Source of the DNA: Volutella citrinella
Lineage: Eukaryota > Ascomycota > Sordariomycetes > Hypocreales > Nectriaceae
Assembly: GCA_034401135.1 (NCBI GenBank)
Contig: JAWZSP010000009.1
Coordinates: forward strand, 1,860,001 to 1,924,000
DNA: 64,000 nt
Reading direction: 5' to 3'
Each line of letters begins with the position of its first letter. Position 1 is the first letter of the stretch. Below the pieces are notes generated by a model, which was not told the origin of the DNA, ran no database searches, and saw nothing but the letters and a program-made list of their open reading frames with translations. The position numbers and the translations under genes were made by a program. This document shows, piece after piece, positions 23,509 to 34,823 of this stretch.

Positions 23509-24471
23509 ATTCGAAGCATGGGCGATGACCACTGGTCAACGCATGGCCGTTTGGGAGAGCAGTGGCATCCTCGTGCCCAACTCTCGACAACGACCCACCT
23601 TCACATTCTTCTACGACACGACGGGCTTTTATGCTTTGTTCATCAATCATCACCTTGCAGCAAACACCTTTTTCGACCCCTCATATGCGTCTTTTCAACA
23701 GTTTCCTGCAAATTGGCTCCGTTTCGTCCTGCTTTTCTGTAATTCCGGCGCATAGCATCCGACTTTTGGAAGTTGCCGACATTTTCCTTGCGTCTTTTTC
23801 ATCTCTTCTGGCACAGGCTGCAAATGCGATGAAACTTCTATTGTCATCATCCCGAATCACACGATCAGCATCTGTTCAGAGCAGAAAGCCAGGGGCATCG
23901 ACCGCTCGGCAAGACCAACGCATTGCTGAAAGAACGGATGAACAGGTCTCGGAGGACCGGTGCCCACTTCGATGACTTCAGAGCAAGGATACTTAACATG
24001 ACGACGGAGGCGTTCTCCTGTTCTCAATCTCGCACAAAAACCCACAGCCGTCACTGTCGGCCGTGTTCATGTCGAGTCGTTCACAGCCCAATCCTATCCT
24101 ACGGAGGATCGAGGGCGCTTCGAATGCCCCATCACATTGTATGCCGTCATGATCCTGGGAATAGGCCTGCTAAAATGCTGACTCGTTGTTCAGCTTCAGT
24201 TCCCCAATCACCGGTTTCATCACCATCTGGCATAGTGATTTCGGCTCTTCACTGCCAAGACAGCACCGAGGCAGATTCTTGAGACCTAGCTAGCAAGCAA
24301 GTGCAGCGGCACTGGCTCATAACCCTCGTTCGACCACGAAATGAATTTGCCTGAAAACCCGACTTGTTCATGTGAGGCTTCACTACTCTGAATCTATACC
24401 GAACACGCAAAGTAACTGATCAGTCCCACAGTATACTCTTCAACTGTTCAACATCTCAATATACCACCCCC
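23509..24471. other. Convergent intergenic region, no gene seen
   Basis: About 960 bp between the ends of the DUF6604 gene and the ThDP enzyme gene. No open frame here has family features; it should contain the 3' UTRs of both. Confidence 0.45.
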
Positions 24472-26375
24472 TCAGTCCTCTTTGTAGTAAGGCTTCGGGA
24501 TGTTGTCATAGTATGGAACTACAATGACATTTGCGTCCTGGCCAGGCGGCGGTTTCCCAACCATGGCCTTTGTCGTCTCCGTCACCGGCTCTGTGTCGAC
24601 AATCAAGTTCACCAACCCTGCTCCGCCAACCTTGGCCGCCATCATCGACGTGATCAGCTCTGAAACCTTGGCCGGAATCTCATCCACATTCGTGCACTTG
24701 ACGCCAAAGCACCCAAAGCCCTCGGCCACTTTCTCAAACCTACAGATCGGCGACAGGGAGCTGACTGGGCGTGCCGCTTCATTGTCCCCGTAGACAATGT
24801 CCTGGCCGGCAATCGACATGCCCCATTTGTAGTTGTTCACTACCACGGTCAGGATCTTCAGGTTGTGGCGCGCAAAGGTGTCCAGTTCGGCAATGTGGAA
24901 GCCCGCGCTGCCATCGCCCTGGATGTTGACAATGAGTTTGTCGGGGAATGCGAGTGCAGCACCGAGGGCATAGCCGAACCCGTTGCCTAGGAATCCAAGA
25001 TAGCCCAACGCGGACAAGGATGTTAGAGGCTCGGCCGATTCCATCAAGTCTTGGGCCCAGATACCGCATTCACCGCCGTCGAGAAGAATGATGGGATGGT
25101 GTTCCTTTAGGACTTCGTACAAACCACGGATCGCATGGTACGGGTGCATGCGCTCGCCGCCGTCATACTCTTTGCCTTGTTTATCTTGTTGACCATACCG
25201 ATGGTGCACAAGAGTCTTCAGTGAGGCTGCCGTCTTAACCCACTCGTCATCTCGATCTAGCTTTGGCTCCTGTTCCTCCCGCAGAACTTCCAAGGTGGCC
25301 TTGACAAACTCAGTGGCATCGGATGTTATTCCCAAGTCAGCAGGGAGAAGTCTTCCAATTTCGGTCGCATCAATATCAACATGGACCAGTTTGCAATCCG
25401 TGTTGGGGATGAGAACTCCAGATCTGCCGCCTAGCAAAGCACCAGGCCGAGCACCAAGCAGAACCACCAAATCGGGCCTTGGCTGCGAGATGAAGGGCAG
25501 AGTTGCCAGACAGGATGCAGGACCTCCCCGAAGCGGGTGGTTATTGGGAATAGCCGGCGAGTACTTTGTCGAGTAGAACACCGGCGTACGAAGTTCCTCT
25601 GCCAGTTGCAACAGGACAGACTTGTCGCCGTCGTCAGCAGTTCGCGCGGCGCCGGTTCCAGTAATAATGACTGGTCGTTTCGCACTCTTCCACATCTGCA
25701 CCAACTCGACTACAGAAGATCGACTGGGGCATGGGCGTGCTGGGAACGACTGGTTCAACGAGCCCCAGGACAGTCCGTTGACACGTGGGGGCGTGAACAA
25801 GACATCGACCGGGATATCGAGCAGCACTGGGCCGGGAGTGCCCGACGACGCCAGACGCCACGCATACGATACCAACCGGGGTAGTTCCTCGACTACCGTG
25901 ACTCTGTGACAGAACTTGGTCACCGGCTTCGCCAAGACGACCTGGTCGTGGATGCCCTGGAGGCAGTTGGTCTCGGCGTCTCTCAGCGGCGCAGACGAGG
26001 TGACGACAAAGATGGGCGACCTATCAGCAAAAGCCGTCGCAAGGCCGGGAAAACCATTGCAGAAGCTGCTCAACGTTCAGCCCATGACCTAATCAACCGT
26101 GTATGTGGCACTCACCCGCTGTTGGCCGTCATAAATCCGACACCAGTCTTGCCGGTCAGCTTGGCGTACCCCTCGGCAGCCTGAATGGCCACCGTCTCGT
26201 GCCTCGTGTCCACCAGCCTGATGCCAGCAGAGCTACAGCCGACCAGAAAAGCGTCGAGGTGGCCCCCATGCAGCCCAAAAGCCACCTCAACACCAAAGTG
26301 CGCCAAGATCTGCGCCACGACATCCCCGCCCACCAGGTCACGGCCCTTGGGCATCTGGAGCTGGAAGTCGGCCAT
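24472..26375 (-). CDS. Benzaldehyde-lyase-like ThDP enzyme
   Basis: Two exons, 26375-26116 and 26065-24472, 617 residues; donor GTGAGT, acceptor CAG. The protein has the three domains of acetolactate-synthase-type thiamine diphosphate enzymes. In the N-terminal domain GLHGGHLDA carries His36 and His39, and RHE carries the activating Glu60. The block PLRDAETNCLQ with the DQ about six residues later and PVTKFCHRV strongly recalls benzaldehyde lyase, which makes and cleaves aromatic acyloins. The ThDP/Mg motif is GDGSAGF at about 470-476, ending in NN at 497-498. The enzyme probably splits or forms a 2-hydroxy ketone or cleaves a 1,2-dione; cyclohexane-1,2-dione hydrolase is another relative to consider. 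It is divergent from the SDR at 26788, with a shared 412-bp promoter. No targeting signal is seen. Confidence 0.87.
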
Positions 26376-26787
26376 GTTGGAGAGTTTCTTCTGCGTTTTA
26401 GGTGTTGGAGTGAATAGTTATATGAAGTGCATTCAAATTGAATTTGTTTCAAGCTGAAATAGGCGTTGCCCGAGTGGGGTTTCATGGTGATCGTCGGTTC
26501 AAAGTCGCACCCCGCAGCCAAACCGGGTGAGATTGCGGGGAGGACCGAGGGTGCCCGCAGCCACTCCATTGTCACACCGGCCTCGGCTGGGCTGCTGCAG
26601 CTGGCCTTTTCTGTGAACAATGTGCATACAGTGGAGCGGGAGGCTTTTGTAATTGTGATTGTGATTGTGATTGATGCACACTTGGGGATATTGTATCATC
26701 GTAGTCTACATATATGCGGCTTGCATCTGCCAGCCTCGCTCTCGCCTGGTTCCTGCATCACTCGCTGAGATCGGTCCATCGACAACC
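26376..26787. promoter_or_regulatory. Shared ThDP-enzyme/SDR promoter with CCCGCA motifs
   Basis: Divergent promoter. CCCGCAGCCA occurs twice as an exact direct repeat (26511-26520 and 26554-26563), and TGCGGGG at 26534-26540 mirrors CCCCGCA at 26510-26516, making a 7-bp inverted repeat. A GTGATT repeat run lies near 26650-26672. The CCCGCA core recurs in the MFS/regulator and cyclase/BVMO promoters, so these may be sites for one Zn2Cys6 factor (inference). Confidence 0.5.
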
Positions 26788-27764
26788 ATGGCTGAAGTGC
26801 AGATTTCCGATTCCGACTTGGCCAATCTCAAGGACCAAGTCGTTGTCTTAACCGGTGAGATTAGGCTAACCCTTGACTGATTCTCCACTGGCACTAACAT
26901 AGTGTCTAGGCGCCTCGTCTGGCATTGGACTCGCCACGACGAACTTGTTGCTGGGGGTCGGGGCGTTTGTCGTGGCGGGGGACGTAAATCCAGTCCCTGT
27001 CGAGCACGCCAATCTGTCGTACTGCAAGGCAGACATTACCTCCTGGGCCGACCTAATCTCGCTCTTCGAGTTCGCGTTGGGCAAGCATGGCAGAGTCGAC
27101 CACATCTTTGCCAACGCTGGGGTCGCTTGTCGGTCCATGTGGATGGACTTGCCGCTTGATGCAGACGGGAAGCCCACGAGGCCTGACCTCTCAGTCCTGG
27201 ACGTCAACCTCAACGGGGCTATTTACACCACGACGCTGGGGATGCACTATTTGAAGAAGCGGAAGAAGGGGAGCATCGTCCTCACCGCGTCGTCGTCTTC
27301 GTTCCAGCGCTTTGGGTTTGCAGATTACAGTCAGTATCGCCCACTACGATTATCGCAACCATGCAGCCTACTGACCTCCCGCGCCAGCTGTGTCAAAGCA
27401 TGGAGTCCTGGGCTTGATGCGAGCACTGGCCCCGAACCTCAAGGCAATGTACCCCGAGGTCCGCATCAACGCCATCGCGCCCAATTGGACCGAGAGTGCT
27501 ATGGTATCATCTGAGCTGGTTGGTGCTATGGGTTGCAAAACCCAGAGTCCCGATGTTGCGGCCAGGTCTGCTGCATACTTGATGGCTGATGAGGCAAGGA
27601 AGGGGCATGTCATTTACTCTGCCCTTGGGAAGTACGCTGAGGTGGAGGAGGCCGTGTTTGCCAAGGCTTTGAAGGAGCAGCTTGTTCTCAAGTATCACCC
27701 AGAAGAGGACGGGGCGTTTGAGAAGGCGGCGTACCTGTATATGATGGTGCGCAAGGGAGCCTAG
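26788..27764 (+). CDS. Short-chain dehydrogenase/reductase
   Basis: Three exons, 26788-26854, 26910-27329 and 27388-27764, 287 residues with all phases closing. It is a classical SDR: cofactor motif TGASSGIG from residue 22, NAG in the middle of the Rossmann fold, active-site Ser in LTASSSSFQ, and YTVSK with Tyr162 and Lys166 created across the second intron. GDV after strand 2 has an acidic Asp, which suggests NAD(H) over NADP(H). It would oxidise an alcohol or reduce a ketone. It shares a promoter with the ThDP lyase and sits directly upstream of an aldehyde dehydrogenase, so it may handle the hydroxy ketone made or used by the lyase (inference). Confidence 0.88.
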
Positions 27765-28270
27765 TGAGTGGGTTCTGCATTACGGTGACGGTGCGAGAGT
27801 TTCCCTTTACAAAGAATCGCCTTTACCGGCCTGCTGGTACACACCAAATATTCCGAAGCGGGCCGGCCAGGTCATTATCATGTCGGCCAGGTCCGGTCGG
27901 TCCACCCCGCTGTGGGGATCTCGGGTATCTTGGGTAGCGTCGATCTCGCGTGATGCTGAAGCCGTTCATTTGGAGACAATCTATCGTGAGTAATTCAGCA
28001 TTGAGCACCAATCTCGTCAATGGTGATGCTTTTCATGCTGGCGTTGGAACCGAGGCCAAAGCTGTCTAGAGTCTGTGGGAAGATGCAAAGAGGTGATGTG
28101 AAATCGCTATCTACATCATGCTGGGTTACTGCGTGTCATGCCCCATCGCTGCCCCGCTCTTATCTCAGCTTCTGCTGCTGTGTTATCCTCTTCCCCATCA
28201 CAATCTCCCCCTCACCAAGCACTCATAATCGCCCAGAGACTTGATCTGAGGCATTGAAAGCATCGACGTC
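27765..28270. promoter_or_regulatory. Promoter of aldehyde dehydrogenase with paired direct repeat
   Basis: 506 bp. The 10-mer CGGCCAGGTC occurs at 27864-27873 and again at 27884-27893, exactly 20 bp apart, that is two helical turns on the same face. This fits a paired activator site. No gene is seen. Confidence 0.45.
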
Positions 28271-29917
28271 ATGACATACTCTCCGTGGATCGCTGGCAGG
28301 TTCGCCGCCGGGAGCGGTGAAACGTGAGTGCTGCGGGGGATCACATTGATACAACCACTGACGCCACCAGCTTGTCCATCAAAAACCCCGCCGATGGACA
28401 GACCTTTGCCACGTGGGTTTGACTCGGAGCATCAGAGGGCTTTCATTAGATGCTTACAGACTGACAGATGCCAAACCCCCTCTCCAGCCGAGCTGGATGC
28501 CGCCGTGCAGGCGGCACATGAGGCATACCTATCGGGCAGCTGGTCGAATCTGCCCCGACACGCCCGCGCAGATGTCCTGGACAAGGCCGCGGAGCTGCTG
28601 ACGGCCGAGCTGGAGACACTGATTGCCCTCGAGGTGCAGCAGACTGGCCGGCCCATCCGAGAGATGCGCGCCCAGGTCCCTTCGCTGGTGCGGTGGTTCA
28701 AGTACTATGCCGCTGTGCTGCGAACCGAGGAGCGGCCCGTCCTGCCCACCTCTGGCAAGCTGCACAACTGGATCGACAGAGTGCCTCTTGGAACGGTTGT
28801 TCTCATCACTTCGTTCAACCACCCGCTGCTGATTGCCGTCAAAAAGCTCACCCCTGCTTTAGCTGCGGGAAATAGCGTCCTGCTCAAGCCGAGCGAGATG
28901 ACTCCTCTCACTACCCTGCTACTAGGCCCCATCCTGCAAAAGGCTGGTCTCCCAGATGGCGTGTTCAACGTCCTTCCTGGGATAGGGGTTTCGACTGGCA
29001 AAGCGCTCGTGAGCCACAAGCTTGTGCGCAAGGTGGACATTACGGGCAGCACCGCCGCTGGCCGAGCCATTGGGTCCATTGTTGGGGGCAATCTGACACG
29101 GTTCACGGCCGAGCTTGGTGGCAAGGCGCCGGTTGTCGTGTTCAAGGACGCAGACCTGGAAGCCTCTGTGAACGGGGTCGTGTTCGGTGCCTTCATTGCC
29201 AGCGGCCAGACATGTGTGGCCGCTACTAGGATCATCGTAGAACAGTCCATCATGCCGGAATTTCTCTCCAAGCTGTTGGCCAAGACGGACAGCATCCGCC
29301 AACGTATGGGGTCGCCAACGAACCCAGCATCATCGATGGGATGCATAATTTCGGAACGCCAGCTAGCGAATCTGGAGCGCTTGGTGACGGAGGCGACAGA
29401 CGGCGGCCACGTCAAAGTCGAATGCGGCGGTGTGAGGTTGACGGAGACTTCCGCCCTGGACGGCATCAGCTTCAGCGACGGATTCTTTTACCCGCCGACT
29501 GTCCTGACCTCCACGTCGCCCAACAGCATTACCAAGAGCAAGATCTGGCTCGAGGAAGCATTCGGCCCCGTCATCGTCGTCGCAGAGTTCTCTTCTGAGC
29601 AGGAGGCCCTCGATCTGGCAAACGACAGCGAGTTCGGCCTCGGGGCAGCGCTCTGGACCAAAGATTTGAGTCGGGCATTCAGAGTGTCGCAGCAGATTAA
29701 CACGGGCATCGTATGGGTCAACACGCACCACCGCAACGACCCGAGCAGTCCATGGGGCGGCACGTTTCCATCGAGTGGCGTGGGCAGCGAGAATGGGATG
29801 GACGCTTACCATTCCTATACGAAGACCAAGAGCACCATTATCAACTACGCATCGACTGAAGAAGCGGTGAAGAGCGAGGACTGGTTCGGTGAGCTGGAAG
29901 GTGCCCGGTACGGCTGA
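28271..29917 (+). CDS. Aldehyde dehydrogenase
   Basis: Three exons, 28271-28323, 28371-28412 (only 42 nt) and 28468-29917, 514 residues. The first two exons restore the usual N-terminus, MTYSPWIAGRF then SIKNPADGQ, so the longer open frame starting at 28328 is not the true start. Catalytic features are all present: Asn149 in SFNHPLL, Glu247 in ELGGK, Cys281 in GQTCVAATR, and the EEAFGPV motif. It oxidises an aldehyde to the acid with NAD(P)+. The sequence type fits aromatic or aliphatic aldehyde dehydrogenases and gives no firm substrate. Its position after the SDR and beside the benzaldehyde-lyase-like gene suggests it oxidises the aldehyde released by that lyase. Confidence 0.92.
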
Positions 29918-30329
29918 GGTCGAAGTGCGAAGGATGTATCGTCTTGATGGACTTCTCAATTCAATCTGCTTGTCAGAACTCATGACTCGACTCTCTTGAG
30001 CTCTAGAATACTAGCTATTCTCCAGGCTTGATAAATTAACAAACGTCATGTATACTTCCTCTCAATGCTCATCACCACGTCTGACCCTTCGCCCATGGCG
30101 GCAAGACCAAGGCGTAAAGCCGCCGGTATTACGAATCAAAGTCTTGATCAGGTCAAGGTTACGTAGTAGACATCAGAATCTAGTTTGGCATGAACGCATG
30201 GATGTTGGCGTCAAAGCCCCATGGAGTGGGTGACACGGCAAACACAAGGAGTTGAGGAACATTTAAATACCATCAAGTCAAAGTGTATACACTAGAAATA
30301 AAGAATCCTTCGCCATACCCTCATCCTCA
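29918..30329. other. Convergent 3' region
   Basis: 412 bp between the ends of two convergent genes. Nothing beyond 3' UTR sequence is seen. Confidence 0.45.
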
Positions 30330-30857
30330 TCACATGCCATCGGCCAACATGGCGTTAATCATCTGCACATGGCGGTTGGCATTCTGCTCGCTCCACTCAT
30401 TGTCATAGTTGAGCCCATACGGCCAGAAGTGGCTTCCACCACAGCTGATCTTGGCGCTGGGCCCGTCGAAGGACCGCAGAAGCGGCAGAGCCTTGGGCCA
30501 CTTGCCGGCCGCGCAGAGCGTGTTGAAGGCAGCCGTCTGGCCGACGCCCAGCGTGTGCGAAATCTCGTGCATGGCGGTGCGCTCCGTCATGTAGGCCCGG
30601 TTGGACCCGAAGCGCAGGTCTCCGTTGTAGTTGGCCTCGGCCGTCGGCACCCCCGGCGCATAGTAGACGCGGATCGTCTTGCTGGCGGAGGTGAAGCGGG
30701 CGTAGCGGGCGACGGCCAGCTCCATGGCCACGGTGATCTTGGCGTAGGCGTCCTTCTGGTCTGCCGTCGGGTTTGCAGCCTTGACGAGGCTCCATTGGAT
30801 GGCCGCGGAAGCGAACGAGGCACATGCCAGAATGGTGGTGAAGAGAGCGAACTTCAT
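30330..30857 (-). CDS. Small secreted HEXXH metalloprotease-like protein
   Basis: Single exon, 175 residues. A signal peptide spans residues 1-18 (MKFALFTTILACASFASA). The mature protein carries a zinc-type HEXXH motif in AMHEISHTLGVGQ, preceded by RAYMTERT, and two or more Cys (LCAAGKWP, ISCGGSHFWPYG) that could pair. HEISHTLG is similar to zinc metalloproteases of the metzincin or M12-like kind, but the usual third His (HEXXHXXGXXH) is not at the expected place: the position after GVG is Gln. It may be an active protease with another third ligand, or a binding protein. At this size it could be an effector-like secreted protein (inference). Confidence 0.8.
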   Translation of the reverse strand: MKFALFTTILACASFASAAIQWSLVKAANPTADQKDAYAKITVAMELAVARYARFTSASKTIRVYYAPGVPTAEANYNGDLRFGSNRAYMTERTAMHEISHTLGVGQTAAFNTLCAAGKWPKALPLLRSFDGPSAKISCGGSHFWPYGLNYDNEWSEQNANRHVQMINAMLADGM

Positions 30858-31729
30858 GATGTAGCTGCTTTGCTTTGACGGGTGGACTGTAGTGATGGCG
30901 TCTGATGTTGACTTGTCAATGAATGATGCCAGTAGTAGGCGCGATTGCCATATTTAAGGTCGATAAAGAGCTCAGTTATAAGCATGGGACTCTGATGCTA
31001 TAGCTATAAAGGGAGCGGTATCAAAGCGCCGTCCGCCTCTAATGGAAACATTTCCGGTGGTGGTGGGCACTGGTGGCCGCTCGTGTTCTGCGATCCACTC
31101 CGAATACCATCTGCGTAGGGGGGGAACGGTCAATTGACTGGAGCCGACCGGGGCTGGTGGTTTCACATGCAAGGGGCGAGTCGTCCACATAGGTGGAATT
31201 GGGGGTTTGTTTGGAGCTGAAACGGCGGCTTCCCGGGCTCAGATGATCTGCCTCGTTTCGGCCATGTTGCTGTTTGTTTGCACTTGGAAATCTTCGAGAA
31301 CGGTCTCGGATGTGTAGCCTCATCGGGTCTATGGGCAAGAGTGATAGTATGTTATTTAGGTCTTGCATAATAAAAACGAGTCCATGCACCACCCATTTAC
31401 CAACATCCCTGCTCCTTGGTTGGGCGGCCGTTTGGGTCCTTCATCTTGCTTCCCGCGCACACTCCATGCGCCCCAGCTCCGCGCGCTTGCACGAGCCCTC
31501 ACCTCAACGACCCATCCAACTGTTCGGCGCTCTTGTGCGGGAAATCCCTTGTCTTCGTTGCAACTGGCTGAATCGGCCAAGGACATCTGCGCGTGGCTGC
31601 CGGTCGGGCGCAGGTCGACACCAACCTGCGATTATGCCAGCGCGCAGCGATTCAAGCGTCGCGAAACAATGATTGAGGCCCCATTTCGAATTGGGGCACG
31701 AGGTGCATCGTCCTTGACTTATTTACTTC
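30858..31729. other. Intergenic region, no gene seen
   Basis: About 870 bp upstream of the secreted metalloprotease-like gene and downstream of the coiled-coil gene. Open frames such as 31363-32043 (plus) run into a CTT microsatellite and are not genes. A near-ordinary TATA-like spot, ATATTTAAGG, lies near 30950. Confidence 0.45.
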
Positions 31730-33572
31730 TCACCCGACCGTCACAGATTGAGAGGTCGGATGCACTGCCGCTTCCTCCACCGGGACCGATTCTGCAGCCG
31801 CTGTGTTTGCCGTGCAGGCTTCTTCTGGCTCGCCTGCTGCGACCGCCAATGCGCCTGCTTCTTCTTCTTCTTCTTCTTCTTCTTCTTCTTCTTCTTCTGT
31901 TGTTGCTGTTGTTGTTGCTTTCGCCGAGGCCTCGTCTACGGTTTGTGACGCGTCAGCCTGCTGTTGCTCCAGCTTCCGGCTCTTGGGGGCCGGCGTTGGC
32001 GCATAGTCTTCGCCGGCATCGACACTCTCCCGCTTCCTCTTGATCGGGCCAGGTGTGTCTTTCTGCGGCTCCGATGCGGCTGTCTCAGCGTCTATCAAAG
32101 GCATCTGATCGACTGCCCATTGGGCGAGCGCGCGCTGGCGACGGACATCGCCCTCTGCGTTGTAGTAGCTCCGTGTTCCCCTGACAAAGTCATTGATACA
32201 GTCGCGTTTGTCGTGGTATTCCAAATTTGCCCTCGTCGCGTTTAGTTCATCCAAGGCGTCCTCCATCATGGAAATACGCTTTTCCTTGGGGATGAGCAAT
32301 CGGTCTTTGTCCAGCTGCGTTTTAGTATAGACCTCTTCCGCTCGTGCCTCAGCCCGTTTTACGGCCTCCTTCACTGCCTTCCATTCTCTTTCTTGCCGAA
32401 TCGCACACTCGTCAGTCATGATACTCTCCAAGTCTTCGTCCGGCTTCAGTATATTCTGGTCCAAAATTTCCTGCCAGGCCTTGTCATGGGCAGGCTTCAG
32501 GTCCTCAAACGACTTGATGCGCCGTTCAAGCCACCAGTATTCATAATTGATGTATTCAACCCACGTACTCCGCTTGTCTTGCTGAGAAGCATCCATGTGC
32601 AACTCAAACGGCCGTGGAAAGTTGTAACGTGCCAGCCGGCGCTTCATTGCCTCGATATATTCCGGGAATCCATTGCAGGCATGCTCTTTGCATCTAGCTC
32701 GTTGCACTTGTCGGATGAAATGTTTCCGTTTCCAAATCGACTTCATGTCACTCTCGAATTCTTCAGGTGGCTGTGCTTCAATGTCGGCAAGTACGCGGTC
32801 CTCTCCGCAATCTTTCAAGAAGCCAATGAATTCGTCGGCAGCTCGTTGCCAGCCACCGTCGTCTGGATCATCAATCATTCGGTTGTTGTTTTGCCACTTG
32901 CGGAAATCCCGCCACCTCCCAAGCTGTGTTTGAAACAGACCCACGGTAGGGCTGAAAGTATATGGGCCCCAGTATTCTTCCCAGGGCTGCTCGCGCAAGC
33001 TGCGAGTGCTCCATGGGTAGAACGTCTCAGGTTTATGTACTTCGGGGTCCGCAAGTAAATCTTCGAGTCGCTCTATCGTATATGCGGGGTGTCCTCCGTC
33101 TCCAATCAGCTCGTCGTAGGCTTTGATCTCATATTGTCTTCTTATAGCTTCAAAGTCGGGGGGGGATTGGGTTTCAAGCCACTCGGGACTTGGTTGTCGT
33201 TCGCGCGACGGAGGGCTAGTGCCGTTGGGGACGTCGCGAAGAAGGGCGTCGAGCGCATCGAGATCGAGCGGGTGGTAGCATGCATCTGCACTCTGGAGCA
33301 GGGCTTCGTGTTGGGCTCTGGGTCGTGGTCAGCAGGGAGGAGGAAGAGGCGAGAGAAGAGATGGGAGAAGGGCCAGGGAATGGAGGAACTCACTTCAGCC
33401 TCTCTCCAAGGCGTTTCAGTTCCGGATCGGGCAGCTCATGCCAGCCCTGGATGGGAAGCGCAGAGCCGCCGGGGCGCAGGTGCTTCTTGATGAAATCGCG
33501 AAGCTCAGAATCGCTCAGAGCGGCGACCTCTCCCACGGTCAATCGCTCGGAAGGCTGGTCTGGGGAATCCAT
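31730..33572 (-). CDS. Charged coiled-coil protein of unknown function
   Basis: Two exons, 33572-33394 and 33317-31730, 588 residues; donor GTGAGT, acceptor CAG, branch CTGAC. The join makes a continuous sequence (..LKRLGERLK then AQHEALLQSADACYH). The protein is rich in Glu, Lys, Arg and Trp. A conserved-looking block reads EEYWGPYTFSPTVGLFQTQL and then RWRDFRKWQ, a motif I associate with fungal proteins loosely named ankyrin 2,3/unc44; no ankyrin repeat is present. Residues about 330-450 form a likely coiled coil, a basic SRK/KRKRE patch could be a nuclear signal, and near the C-terminus comes a run of about 14 Glu encoded by a CTT repeat. No catalytic motif is seen. Confidence 0.75.
31858..31898. 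repeat. CTT/GAA microsatellite inside a coding exon
   Basis: About 13-14 CTT units on the plus strand, read as GAA/GAG on the minus strand and giving the poly-Glu run of the coiled-coil protein. A GTT/CTG-type run follows directly (31898-31918) and encodes Thr/Ala. Length is likely to vary among isolates. Confidence 0.9.
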
Positions 33573-34823
33573 AATCACGTTGGCCAGGTGAGCATGGCGA
33601 TAAGACGTGGTTTCTGGGGAAAGGAGAGAGGAGAAGCGGGAGACATGAGAGGAAGCGAGGGGAGGGGAGGTTTCGGGCTCGAAGGGTTGGGTAGTCTCGG
33701 TCGGCTCGGGTTGTTGGCTTGGTGTTGGTTGCGATGGATGGACATGGGCTGACTGATTGCGAGGGGCATGTGGCACTGGGCGCTTAGGGAATGAAAATAG
33801 CTGCTCGGTTCCTCAGGAAGCAACTTGGAAGGACCCTGCCAAGCCTGCCCCACCAAGGCTGGCGGCTGGCGGCACCCTGCTTCCGGCGGCGCTTCCGGCG
33901 TGGTCACTGTTTCTCATCACACATTCACGCGAGAGTGAATGACCAGCGAAGAAATCCATAAATCCAGAAATCCATACTGCCTTAGGGATCATTCATACCT
34001 ATTCCCTAGCTTCTCTAACCCTAACTCGACCTTACATACTCCTGACCTTGAATAACATGAGCCATCACTAGCCTAGCACATCACTGGCGCTGGCTCGGAC
34101 CCAGCCTGCCCGTGGTATCAGCGCCGCGACAGCCGCCTGGAGCGGGAGCCTGGAACCTGGAGCTTGGAGCAAACATTACCGCGTGCGGGGCACTGCATGT
34201 GTAAAGTGGCCCCATCTCGCACTCCCTGTGCCCCCCCCATGTTTGCCGCTGAGCAAGAAGGGGATTAAGCGCTGGGAAGAGCGGGAGCCCAATGATGATA
34301 GGCTACCATGCTCTCTCCGTGCCCAGAGCCGCTCCGAAGGCCGCCGTTTCGGCCACCGCTGAGGTCCTCGGCCGCCTGGCTGCGCCATCGGGGGCTGCAG
34401 GGGATCGACGGCGTTTGCACCTGGGTACGTGGAATTTGGTGACTTGAATGAGAGCGACATTGTACCCTCAGCCTGGACAACAGCCTAGGGTCCCCCATCA
34501 TGTCGCCTCATGAACCGGCCAACAACTAACGCACTGTAAAATTGGTGTCCTCCTGAGGAGCCTGGCGTGCACCTCATTGGGCGACAGTCGATTGCGTAGA
34601 AGCTGTTGGTTCTGGCTTGCAACATCCAGGCAACTTGGTGTCAGGAGCGAGCACGGCTATAAGTTGGCAGCTTGATATGACGCTGCAGTGAACAACAGTC
34701 TAATCATTCCCCCCCATCATCTTCTCCCCATCATATTCTCCCCATCATCTTCTCCCTCCTTTGCTACGGCTTGTCACATTAAACCACAACACAAAGCCGA
34801 ATTCTTCAAGTCAACACAACACA
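33573..34823. other. Divergent promoter region
   Basis: About 1.25 kb between the coiled-coil gene (minus) and the FHA-kinase gene (plus). No gene is supported. Confidence 0.45.
34712..34753 (+). repeat. Three 14-bp tandem repeats in the kinase leader
   Basis: CCCCATCATCTTCT occurs at 34712-34725 and 34740-34753, with a one-base variant (CATATT) between at 34726-34739. The array lies 70 bp before the ATG at 34824 in a pyrimidine-rich leader and could affect transcription start or translation. Confidence 0.8.

Noticed and set aside
28705..29466. 253-residue open frame on the minus strand
   Set aside because: It lies fully opposite the aldehyde dehydrogenase, whose motifs are complete; the frame is a shadow of its codon bias.
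31363..32043. 226-residue open frame with a poly-Leu run
   Set aside because: The run is the reverse reading of the CTT repeat that encodes poly-Glu in the true gene.
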